A stretch of DNA of 64,000 nt from Mortierella alpina (Eukaryota > Mortierellomycota > Mortierellomycetes > Mortierellales > Mortierellaceae). Positions within the stretch are counted from its first letter, which is position 1. Each line of letters starts with the position of its first letter. Both the position numbers and the translations under genes were made by a program. The stretch lies in contig JANATF010000009.1 of assembly GCA_029449245.1 (NCBI GenBank), positions 1,736,001 through 1,800,000 on the forward strand, read 5' to 3'. Positions 43,901 to 55,400 of the stretch are shown here, piece by piece. Below the pieces are notes generated by a model that saw only the letters and a program-made list of their open reading frames with translations, searched no databases and was not told the DNA's origin.

Positions 43901-43908
43901 CTTTTATA
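43901..43908 (-). promoter_or_regulatory. TATA box of GST 2
   Basis: TATAAAAG on the minus strand, 81 bases upstream of the GST 2 ATG, a usual core-promoter distance. Based on sequence and spacing only. Confidence 0.55.
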
Positions 43909-44128
43909 CAGCTCTCAGAAGCAGTCTAGAGAACATTGCAGAAACCATAGCCCTCCCTGGGAGTTGTGCGCGTCCCTCTGCTCGAGGTTTTCGGACTTGA
44001 TCGACGATCAAATGAACGCAAAGATACCCAAAAAAAGAAAAAAAAAAAAAGCTCTCGATCGAGCGTTCGAGGCGGTGTGAAATTTTATTCTGCGCATCGT
44101 CATACGCCATATGGCACCAGCGCAGTCG

Positions 44129-44650
44129 TTAAACCCCAAGCATCGACACGTTCGTTTCCACCATTCTCTTGTACTCCTCAGTCTGCATCCATGCATGCAG
44201 GCTCGGAATCTTGTCTACCTCCGCTTTCAGTCTCCATAGAGCACCTCTGAGATAATGGCAGTCCCTGTCAGAGTCTGGACGACGGAGACAATCAGATAAT
44301 AGTGCCCGCAATGCGCCCCATTCATCATCAGGTGCTTCTCGTGTGTCTTGTTCTAGTTGGGGATGGTCTGGCTAACCAGCTGATCTCGACCGTTGGCCCT
44401 GTCCACAGGATCACTCATGGTCCCAAAGCAGAGGAAGAGCTGGCTTAGGACCGACGCATTCGAACACAGAAACGTGTTGACGACCGTGCGTTCATATAGG
44501 TCGTCGCCATTGAGGTGGTACTGTTCGCCGAGATAGAAATGGTGGGGGTGGACTAGGCACGCAAGGGCTATGCCACGCTGCTAAAGTTTTCTTCAGATCT
44601 TCATGGAGTTCCATTCCTGGCCAGCGCCGCACTTGTAATCCGCAGAGAGG
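44129..44650 (-). pseudogene. Glutathione S-transferase-like pseudogene
   Basis: The minus strand keeps recognisable pieces of a GST-like protein in one frame with several stops: ADYKCGAGQEWNSMK, HPHHFYLGEQYHLNGDDLYE, RTVVNTFLCSNASVLSQLFL, TIPN (stop) NKTHEKHLMMNGAH, and after a frame break RLKAEVDKIPSLHAWMQTEE and YKRMVETNVSMLGV. The order follows the GST middle and C-terminal domain; the N-terminal thioredoxin fold is absent. It lies upstream of GST 2 and belongs to a divergent GST subtype. Clearly non-functional. Confidence 0.7.
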
Positions 44651-47600
44651 CCCGTGTCATGGAAGGACAAGGAGGAGACGCCGCCCCTTTAGAGTTGATT
44701 GTTTCTGCGTGCCTGAAAGAATCATGGCCAATGCTGTCGCTGTCAAAGGTCACCCAGGACACGCCGCTTCCTTACTGGGCCTGCCTTCTGGGGTCGCGAT
44801 ATGACGCGTGCTGCACATGGAAAGCGCAAGACCATGGTTGCTTCCACTTCGCGGATCACCATGCCATTCCTCATCTTCATCTGTTCATCTCATACATTCG
44901 AGGGTGACATGTCAATGAGATGTTCGGAGGTTGCGATTCCTACATTGTGCAAGCAGCATGCAGCATTCTATTGCTGAGCTATGGCAGACTCTTGCAAGAG
45001 GGCAAAAGGACAGGGTAAGGTGGTGAAGATTGGTAGGAACACCGCTTAGAAAACAGGATATCGTCTTCAGGAGAAAAGTAGGGTGAAAAGGAGCAGGGTG
45101 CTCCATCACGTCCGTTGCATTCCCCCCCTCTTCTGAGTCCCTCTAAGCATGCCGTAAACATGAGAACGCGCGCCCCTGCGCAACTCCTACTATACTTTGT
45201 TTAAAGTGCTCTGCTACATGCTGCTCCCTTCATAGCCGCTCCTGGTCGCGTTTCATTGCCGGCAGTTGTAAAAGAACGAAGGCTCATTCCTACTTGCCCA
45301 AAAATAAGATCGAGGAGCAACCACAACCACCTTCATTGCACTCGTTCATCTACAAGATGCGGCATCTATTCATCTCAAGGCTGTCCGTGCACGTCGTAGA
45401 TTATTGCCCTGTCCCTCTTCGAGGCGAGCATTGATATCTGTGCTAGTACCAGTAACTTTTGAGTTGCCTATGACAGCCATCAAGAGCTAGCCCATCACCG
45501 GCAACGGGGCGCACAGAGAAGTGTCCGAGCGCGCTGATGTACAGCCAGACGCCATCTTGGGTAACTGAGCGAAGGTGCCCATTCCTCTATTTTCCGAGAG
45601 CATCCCTTTCCCTCTACTCGACCATCTTCCCCGCGTTTCTTACGTGCATGACCCTACCGGCTCGATAACGCTTGTCTCCCCTTTCTTTCCTGCCTTTCGA
45701 TCATCTAGCCCCCCAATGATGCATTATCGGTGTGCCTGAACAGTGTTCATTTCCCCCCAATCCTTTCCCTCCCTTTAGATGCTACAGAAGTATGAAGAGG
45801 GTATCAAACAAGGGCCAGGAGACAGAGCTGTTAGTGCCCAGAGCAAAGGCGTGCAGAAGATCCCATCAGCACGAACGAGCAGCATCATCTCTGTTGGTGG
45901 CCTCATATATCATGCCTCAAAGGTGAAGCTCCTCTTCTATTCCTTCCTTTGTCCTCATTCTTTATGATCATCGGCATCCTTCCTTTTCACATCGCCTGTA
46001 TAAATAAATACACACACACGCTTTGTCTCCAAGCATCTCAATTGGGTTAGAGAGGCGCCGACCTCACTGTCTCCCACGTTTCCGGAAAATTCGACACCCG
46101 GTTGCTCAGTCTGCTACACTTGCATGTACCACGGCAAGCAGGATACGTATCGACCGTAAAGTAGCACAGTGGTAACTAATGCGAAACGCTTGTTGTTTGC
46201 GCTATATATTTGTTTCCCGTGAACTGCATTTTTTCTGAGTGCAGCGAGATCTTTCAAAGTGGACGTCTGCTTGCTATTGTATCATTACACAATAGTAACC
46301 AACCGAGTTCTGTGTTACACAGTACACCTGGTTAGAGTTATAGATCATGACCACCTCGTCAACCAACCATCCTTAATCGCTAACGACCCCTTTCAACAGG
46401 AACAGCAACGACAGCAACGAACAGGAACAGGAGCAGCAACGAACAGGAACAGGAACGACAGCAGAAAACATACACATATCGAGTAATTATAGCCTAGCCG
46501 CATAGGCGAGACACGCGCACGCCCCTGAAATTCTGTATTGTTTAGACAGAGTTCGATCAACAACCTGCCACAGACACAGGCGACGGACGGCAGCAAGGTA
46601 GAGTCACTAGTTGTGCTGACGAGTGCAAAATGAACGAGGGGCGTTCATTCCTCATGTCCGTAGTGCATAGATTTAGCGAGACAGGGGCGACAGAGAGTAA
46701 GGTGGACGGTGATGGACTGCAGACTGCTTGTCATGCATGCTGGGAACATGCGGGAAGGGGAGGAAAACAAATTTACACAAACCTGGGAAGCCCAGATGGG
46801 ACAAATTAGATGAGTTTTAAATCCGAAAGGTGCAAGGGATCAGCAGGGTTCAATGGCTCGATGTGGTATAGTTGGGACGATGTGGATACCCAGCGGCAAG
46901 TATACACTAGTCAACGACTACACGTACATCCTGGTGGCAACGTCAAAAGGTGATCATCATCCGCACCCTGTGTCTTGTGAGGAAGGGGTGGGGGTGTCGT
47001 CTTTTTTTAACAGACAAAGAAGAAAAAAAAACATGCCAGTATCTATCCTACCGGTTGAGGCGAGTGCTCATCCGTTGAGCGTTTGTTGATGAGAGAGTGC
47101 ATGGGCTTCCACAAGGTCAAATTCGTTGGCCTATTTCATTTCATGGTTGTTTAGACCTTCCCGCCAAATTTTATGCGGCATCGTACATGCTGGGAGCAGC
47201 GAGGCGATGTCAGGAATGAAGATTGACGGTGGGGAGGGAGGAATAGGTGGGCTGGGAGGAAGATAGGCATACCAAGCGATGGCCGAGGCAGGAAGGGGGG
47301 GGGGATGGCGATTGTGTACACATGCATCTACCACAGCGCTTGCTTCTGTCCCTTTGTGCTGTACTGTGCTGCCCATTGCGTCTATTTTGCATCCATTCCG
47401 TTATGCTAAACAGAGGCCGTCCCATGCCCTTGGGTGTCCATGCGTTTATTTTAGCACACTTCAAGGACCTGCACGCAGACGAAAAAAAGGGGGCTGCAGG
47501 ACAGGAACATCGCCCTCCCAACCCTCCCCTTCTTCCAGCCCGCCCGAGGGTGGCCACCGCACACAGAGCGAGGCCTGGCAACTGACCGCTGTCCAGCGAG

Positions 47601-47674
47601 AAAAAACTCAACAACATACGGCACACAACATACACGATACAGCACACAACAACACAGTCAGGGACAACGACACA
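44651..47674. other. 3-kb stretch without recognised genes
   Basis: No convincing coding frame on either strand. It includes a short GGAACAGCAACGA-type microsatellite at 46398-46462, A runs near 47020, and many short shadow frames. The right part, directly before the large protein gene, is rich in A/C (ACAACACAACA) like an untranslated leader. Confidence 0.45.
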
Positions 47675-50600
47675 ATGCTCGCCCGTCCGCTCGTCATCTT
47701 TCCAACACCGAACCCGCTGCCTCCGCTGCCGCCACCCTCGCCTCCTCTCCCAGCCATCCCCCAGACTTCGCCCTCACGCTCGCTTCTTTCCTCCTCTCTC
47801 TCGCTTCCGCCCCTCCCTCACACTCCTCACCCGCCGCACCATCCTCATTCCTCTCCTTCGCTCTCTCAACCATACGCAGCCTCTGTTCGTGCCACCCCCG
47901 CTGCTGACGACCTGTCCACTCCCCCCTCCTCGCTCAAATTCTGCGCTCCACATCTCTCGCTCGCCAAGGGCAGATCAACCTCACATATCGACAACCGCAA
48001 CGACAGCCATAATAGTGATCCTGGCCATCACTGCATCCCAGTGATTGACGGTAACGAGCACCAGTCCCTGCCACCTCCTCCTCAACCACAAATCTACTCT
48101 CACATCGACGAATACTACCGAAAGAGACCTCCAAATAAGGTCCGCATCACCCTGCAGGAGCTGGCTCAGGAACAATTTCGCCAGAACAACCAGCAGAGTG
48201 TCCTTGAAGATTACCGCGCACAAGTCAGAGAGCGCCAGCTTGCAGCCCTTCAGGAGCAATTTACAGCCTCACGCCAGACACACAGCCAGGCTTATCGCAG
48301 GAACCGCCCCAGGCGCAGATCTCACCGAGAACACCAGCAGCAGCAGCAGCGGAAACACACTCACTCCTACCCTGTCTACACCCACCCTCAGCAACCAGCA
48401 GAGCCCCAAATTGCTCAGCCCAAACCTCGTCGTATTCCCTCTTCCCAGTCACTAAGCTACTTTGGGCGAATTCTCAACCGACTCTATCGGTTCAGTTGCG
48501 CTTGCCGCTCAGGGCCATATTCCGTTTCCTCGTCCAGAAAGCACTCTGAATCTCACTCATCAATCTATCTTCCTCGTCTAACGGGCAGTTCGCTGACCAG
48601 TCTCTCCACAGGTGTTACTGGCAACTCCTCACCGCCATCGTTTTTGCGAGGCAGACGCGAGCCTGCACCAAGTCAGCGAAAGCGTGCTGCTGGATCTTTG
48701 GCAACTGTCACAGAGACATTGCCCACATCAGTAACAACAGGATTTAGTCGAGCGGGCAATCCTACACACCACTACAGCAGCAGCAGCAGTGTTGCCATCG
48801 GCGTAGGCAGAGAGGTCAGAAGACGAGCCAGGAGAAGAGCAGACACGCAGAAAGGAAAAAGTCGAGCTGCATCCAGAACACATATTCACCTTGCAACAGG
48901 ATCCAGTGCTGCCCAAGAAGACGGCGGACGCGAACGAGAACGGGGCTCTTACCGCCATCACAGAAGACCAAGCTCGCTCTCGCTCTCAACAGTCCATTCC
49001 TGGTGCCCGTATTGTCTAAAGACCGTCCCGAGCGAGGATCAGTCCGACCACCATCAGAGTCACCGCCAGTTCAATCTCATCTCACCTACTCCAACCCCTC
49101 AGAGGACTCATTCGCGCTCTCCCTCACTCCCCAGGTCGTGCTCAGTTGAGGTATCACCTTCGGTTCGGTCTCTGGAGACGTTCCAGTCAACGAATTGCTC
49201 GGGTTCGCCACGGTCGCTTTTCACTTCGGATCTGGACATTGCACCACCAGGCGCGATTCCCAACACCCTTTTCACGTTCACTCATCCGCTGCCACATCTT
49301 ATTGCCACTGCGCCCACAGCATTCTCACCAGACAAACATCCAACAGGAGCAGCGTCTGCTTATTCAGGGAATCGTGGTTCCATCGTTCAAGCGACTTTAA
49401 AGCAGCGCGTAGACCAGGCATCAACCCCCTCAGTTTCACCAGCGTCCTCTCCGTCCCAGGACACGACTTCATTACACTCGACCCATAAACGCCTGGACAC
49501 CACCCCTCCACCACGCCCTCCCCCGCCTCCCCCAAGGCAGCAAACCCGTCGTCTGCAAGAGTCCCGCCTTGAAGCAACAGTCAATCGCTTTCTTTTTTTC
49601 AGCGCCTCCTCATCGTCAGCCAAGTCTTCCAACCTTGCTGTTGCCAGTTCGTCCGAGGGGTCATTATCACGACGAGCAGGACCTTCGCGTATAGTCACCA
49701 GCCAGAATTTTAGCACACGGGTACTACAGGAACGAGCATTTGAACACCCTGACCATCTGAGTGGCGCCGGAAGAAAACCAACAAGATTCTTACTCCCGGC
49801 ATCAACGCCATTATATACCCACTTTCGAAGGAGCTTGGAGGTCGCCCCTTGGTTCTCCAGCTTTCCCGTCAGCAGCGACGGAGAGGATTCCAACATACGC
49901 AGCCCTAATCACCTAAGCAGCAGCGAGAAGAGCGCTGCGCGGAGCAAAGGCTCGTCAGTTCAAGCTGACAATCAGTCGAGCGCCAAACGGAGTTCGTGGA
50001 CCTTTTTCACTCCTTTCAGAAATCGCCGACTCTCGCTGCCGGCTCGAGCGGTCTCATCCACCAAAGACCGACTCAATACCGAGAAACACTCACCTTCTGT
50101 CCTTGGCGGGGCACTCCAGCACATTCTCGAGAAAGACCACGAGGCTCCGATACAGCCGCGACTGCCAGTCAGCCATTCTAAAAGACACTCGGCGCCACCA
50201 ACCGATCGCGGGACGAGATCAGAAATGTTGGCGACCCAGGGACAGCAGCCCATTCAGCCGACAATGCCGGCCCCTCCTCATCGTCACACCTTTTTCAGTG
50301 GATCAGTCTTCCAGGACCACAAGAAAGAGGCCGCGGCGACCAATAGACATCGTTCCAGTATGATTTACGACCCAAACAAACCTCTTCCAGTCATCATGGA
50401 TACGAGCCAGCCAGCACCGCAGTCGCCAACAAACAACAGCAAGGGCAGTCCGTTACAGCAAAAGAAGCAGCGTCGCATGTCCTTTCTTCCATCTGCACTG
50501 ATGACCTCTAACCTGGCAAAGTTCATGGGCGGGAGCAGCAATGGTGGGTCGCCCACAACGTCCAACTTGAGCCCAGCAACATCTCCGAGGACCCCACGTT

Positions 50601-53418
50601 CGCCAATGGCTATCCCACCGCAGCAACCTCTCGAACATCCTATCAACTCCATCAAGGAAGCAGATTCGGAAAGCGATGACGGGATGCAATTGACGACTGA
50701 GCAGTTCAAGTGGGCCATGGTTTGTTGCTGCAATGAGATCAAAAGTCGAGGTATGACTGGAAATATATAGGCCGCCCATGAACGAGTTTTGCTGCTTGAA
50801 ATTCAATGTTGGCAATGAATGGTTCTGACTCCCACTTCTTTTGTTGAACACAATATTGTATAGTTATCCGGCACCGGTGTACACCTGTCACCGAAGCCCA
50901 AGTGCATCCATGTTCTACAGCTGAAGCAGCGGCCAGCACAATTGTTAGCGGCTCGGCATCTCAACGAAAAGCAGACAAGAACAAATCCGGTCGGTTTGGT
51001 AGTGGTAACAACTCACCTTCACACGCGATCGAGACAGCACCCAAGGGTCCTCAGGTGGTCATGCAAGGATTATTGCAGGTCATGGTATCCTTGACCGACG
51101 CAGAGAACAAGATAGGGTCGGGAGATGACGGCGATGGTGCAAGCATTCTCATGGCAGATTCTTGCACGACCTCGCTTTACTCCACTCCTCCTCCTCCTCC
51201 TCCTCCAGCCATCTCGCGGAACAAATCGTTTTTGTCGCTAATTGGCGTCGGTAGTGCATCGCGACAATCCTCTGCTGCTGCAGTAGTCCCTAAGCGCACA
51301 CGATCCATCACGCAGCTTTCGCACCACTCGTCATTCCCTGCTCTTGTCCCTTCATTCTATACACCAAACTCGCCCTATCCTTCTGCACACCAGCATCAGC
51401 AGCTGCATCAGAGTCAACTTCCACAGCAGCTTCAGGATCGGCCAAAATTCCTCCGGAGCAAGAAGTCCCAGACAAAGCTCGCTCTCGCCCAGGCAACGGA
51501 TGCAGTGCTGAGTCCACTGTCTCTTGAAGAACTTGTGCACCTGATGGCCTACACGCTAACTATCGCACCGGATCAATGGATCCCATGGCATCTGTACGAC
51601 TTTTTTGTCCGTCCTCAAGGAATGAAGTACAGGGATCTGGTCGAGCTCCTCCCCACACAGAGCCAGCGTATCCTGAGGTCACTTCTTGAAACAGTCGATG
51701 CTCTTGTCGATCATGCGGTCTTGATCGTCGTGCAGCATCATCAAGCACAACAGCAGTGTCTGGCGACGACGGAAAAGGTAGCGCCGACGCCGGCGCTAAC
51801 AACCGACAATGGATCCGGAATCGCGGGAGTCCACCGACTCCGGCAGCAGTCGTCGCAAGTGCATCTGCGGTCCAAAAGTGAGATCCATGCCGGTTCTGTA
51901 CATAAAGGTAGTGGCGGTCGTAATGAATCCGCTGGAGGACTGTCAGCCATTACTCAGGCCATGACTATGGCCATCACCAAACCAACGGGCTCATTGCCTT
52001 CGCCCTTGGATCGGGCTGGCGCCAGCGGACCAGGTGGCGAAGATTTGATCCTGCATGAAGTGGCAATACGAGCTCGAAAGCGGCGGGCGATATTGGATAG
52101 TCTCTCGGGGCTTGTTTTTCGGTCACGGAAAGACGTAACTGCGAGTAGCGTGTACGGATCAGAGCCCACGACGTCCTTCATGGCGAATCGAGATTTCGAG
52201 GAGAGACACAAGGGCAAGCGGAGGAGCTCAGTTGCAGCGGTGGCATCAGGATTTGTAGGGAGCAAGGTGTCCTCGACAAGCGGCGCGACCGCAGCAACGC
52301 AGGCGCTGCATGTGCAACTTTCGGAAAGGGAGCGAGAAGCCGGGCACAAGGCATTCGAGAATCTGGTGTATGCATTCGAGGAGGAGTATCACCCGCACAA
52401 ACCAGCGGTCGGCCCATTGACAGCGACCTTGGGCGGTGTGGGTGCCGAGACTGGCACATTTTTTTCTCCTAGCGCACTTTCACAGAGCCACTCGGCTCCC
52501 GCAACGGGCGCAATAGCAGGTTTGCAAGGCAGATCCGGTCCCAATATCCCGCGGCAATCCAGGTCTCTGCCTACGCAAATAGGGCCCACGATCGCCGACA
52601 TGTCCGCTGTGAGGTCGTTGTCACTGCCTCCATGGCGGAAGCACTCTTCTACCGTGAGCCTGGTGCAGCCATCACCGCCATATCACCTTCAGAGGCAGGC
52701 CAGTAGTTTGGACCCACTGCAAAAGTCTCTGTCAATACCCTCGGGGTCCGCCTCGGCCTCTGCCCCAGCCACCCCGACGGAGGCAAGAGTCATTCATTTG
52801 AGCATAACGCAGGCGCATCTGGACCGCCACCGCACGCACCCTCTCGAGCTTCTCTCGGAGTCCAGTTCTGTTGTACCAGCACTACCATCATCATTGTCAT
52901 CGACAAGCTCGGAGCAGGCCATGACCAGCCATGTGAAGCAGCGCCCTCTCTCGTTTCCTCTCGGGATAAACACCAAGCAGCATGGTGACTCTACTGGCAG
53001 CAGTCGGCGGCGATCGACTGCGAGGCTGTCTGCGACGTGGACCAGTTGGAAGGACCACCTGTTGGTGCTGGAGGAGGAAGAGTACGTGATAGGGGACACG
53101 TCTGAATCTGAGGTTGAATCGTCCAAGAGCAAGGCAGAGGAAGAGGACGAGGAAGGAGATGAGGGGACGATGGATGCTGCTACCGCAGCGGGTCTGCAGC
53201 AGCAAGCACAGGCAACAAGGAAGAAGAGCGGCACGTTTGGCACATTGCCGATGATGCCTGTCGGGTCGCTAGAGGCGAGCGATCAACGGACAGACGAGCA
53301 GGAGAAGGAGAAGGAGAGCGAGCAGGGGAAGAAAGAGAAGGAGAAGGAGCCGAGTATGATAGGGAAAGAGAAGGAGAGAAACAAAGAGATGGAGGCTGGC
53401 CAAGCAGGCCATCAGTAG
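47675..53418 (+). CDS. Very large low-complexity protein, possibly signalling (RhoGAP-like segment uncertain)
   Basis: Exons 47675-50750 and 50864-53418 give 1876 aa. I do not recognise the family with certainty. The N-terminus is Pro/Ser-rich. Most of the protein is Ser/Thr/Arg/His-rich and probably disordered. Ordered islands are RITLQELAQEQFRQNNQQSV (~residue 155), LTTEQFKWAMVCCCNEIKSR at the exon junction, and a helical block around 1240-1310 (LEELVHLMAYTLTIAPDQWI, YDFFV, YRDLVELLPTQSQRILRSLL). Further on is AILDSLSGLVFRSRKD. The helical block looks like a diverged Rho-GAP core, with a P..LY..F-type pattern and LLP..R..LL, but I see no clear catalytic arginine finger. The C-terminal ~80 residues are Glu/Lys-rich. 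Start is the first ATG of the open frame. Confidence 0.75.
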
Positions 53419-53793
53419 CTTGTGACTCGAACAAAAAAAAAAAGAACTGCTTCATAAAAAAACACTACATACAGAGAGACGTTTGCTGCTAGAACCAATG
53501 CTTCTGCCAAACCATGCCTTGCGTTCATGGGCTGAGGCATGGCCTTTTGCTCATGGCTCTCGGTCCCGCCATCGGCTCTACGAGTCTTGCCTCGCGCTGT
53601 ACCTAACCACCTGGCATCGGGACGCGACTGACGCGACTTTGATCACGTGCAGGGACCCTCCAGTTTTCCTTACAGCAGTGCATTCCATCGCCCATCGTTT
53701 CCATCCGTTCCCCTTCTGCCATTGATTTTTACGCTCAGGACCCTTCTTCCACCCGCTCCACTCTTCATCTCCACCAACAGCACATTCCGCACG

Positions 53794-55226
53794 ATGGTCA
53801 GCGCCGCAAAAGTACTACAGGACCTGCGCGCATCTGCCGAGCGCAAGCCAGAAGTCGTGGTCCGCCTGGGAAAGCCTCTCGTGGAGAGCGGGGCCGTGAA
53901 GAAGCTGGATGCCGATGGTAGGGCGCCATCATCTTGTGCTGCATTCATCATCACCGCAAACACGGACAGACTCGGGACTTGAGACAGGAACGCTAATCGA
54001 TGGGTTCACTCGCGTTTCTTGTGTGTTTTCTAAATTCATTGTAGCCTGGCTCGTGTACGAACAGGTTGCCATTGCAGCTTTAGACACTGGCGACGACGCT
54101 TTGGCCCAGGTAAGCAAACGGACAGAGTTGACGTGGCTGCTACTTGATCTGTGGCTATCACTCGCAAACAACAAGGATCTCACCGTTACAGAAGGAACTA
54201 GCCTAACGATTCGCTTGTTTTCTGATACTGCCATTTTAGAAATGTATCCAGGCGCTGGAGGTCAAGTTTCCAGGATCAGCTCGCGTGCGTCGTCTTCACG
54301 GAATGCAACTCGAGGCGGTTGGAAAGCTCACAGAAGCAGGAGAGATCTACAAAGCCATTTTGAACGAGGACGAGACCAACGTCGTAAGGAATCCATGTCG
54401 TGGAGCAAGGCCTCGGGGGGGATATTGTGAATCTGAAATGTTCAACCGAAACTGCTTTCTAACTCCCGGCTGCTTTTCCTGCATAGCTCGCTGCAAAGCG
54501 CCAGGTCATGCTGCTGCGTGCCATGGGGTTGCCTTCAGAGGCCATTGGCGCCTTGGTCAAGTACCTGGATATCAACTACACAGATTTTGAGGGTTGGTTG
54601 CAGTTGGCCGACTTGTACCTGGACGAACTGATGTAAGTAGCGCGCTTCTGAACGAAAAACTCGCGAACACTACCTCATCACCGCGGCCCCAACTCCAGCT
54701 GCAACTCTAGCTACCGCCCAACGACACCGAATTCATCTATTGACTTTTTGTTTATCGAATCACTCCGGGATTATAGGTATGCGCAAGCAGCGTTCTGCAT
54801 GGAGGAGGTTCTCATGTTGCAGCCACAGAATCACATTTTCCATCTCAAGTATGCCGAGATCCTCTATACTCAGGAGAACGTTCAACTGGCATTGAAACAG
54901 TTTTGCCGCGTAGTCGAGCTCTGCAAGGACCATGTCCGTGGCCTTTACGGCATCAAGTTGGTATGATACTATTCACATTCACTGCGCCCATCCAAGTGGA
55001 GTGTCCTGGACTAATTTGATCCAACATTTTCCTCATATTTGCAACGCAATAGTGCACTTCCCGCTTGCTCAACGCGGCACCATCAAAAAGCCCCGCGGCA
55101 ACATCTCAGGAGGACCTTACAGCAATTGACTTGCTTGCGACGGAGCGCCTTATTGCAGTATATGGATCAGGAGCTGCTGCTGCCCCCACAAAAGCTGCCA
55201 ACACAAAGTGGATTGAAAATCTGTAA
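53794..55226 (+). CDS. EMC2: ER membrane protein complex subunit 2 (EMC2)
   Basis: EMC2 is the cytosolic TPR subunit of the ER membrane protein complex, which inserts tail-anchored and multi-pass membrane proteins. Exons 53794-53917, 54045-54109, 54240-54383, 54487-54632, 54777-54960 and 55053-55226 give 278 aa. TPR helices: WLVYEQVAIAALDTGDDALA, VRRLHGMQLEAVGKLTEAGE, IYKAILNEDETNVLAAKRQV, AIGALVKYLDINYTDFEGWL, QLADLYLDELMYAQAAFCME, and HIFHLKYAEILYTQENVQLA followed by RVVELCKDHVRGLYGIKLC. The C-terminus is Ala-rich and ends TKWIENL. Length and order match the family. It is convergent with the MARVEL-like gene, with only ~175 bases between stops. Confidence 0.93.
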
Positions 55227-55400
55227 GGAAGCACGACAGGATATCGAGGAGAGAGGAACAAAAAAAAAGTCGACAAGGGACAGCGGTCGTCAAACTAGAA
55301 TTAAAAAGGAATTTTTTTCGCCAGCACGAAACAAGGTCGGCCACGCAGTATCTGTCTCTAATGATTCTATGGCAATATGCAATGGAAGTAGTGATACAGC

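Noticed and set aside
46398-46462. GGAACAGCAACGA repeats as a regulatory array
   Set aside because: A plain short microsatellite with no gene close by to regulate.
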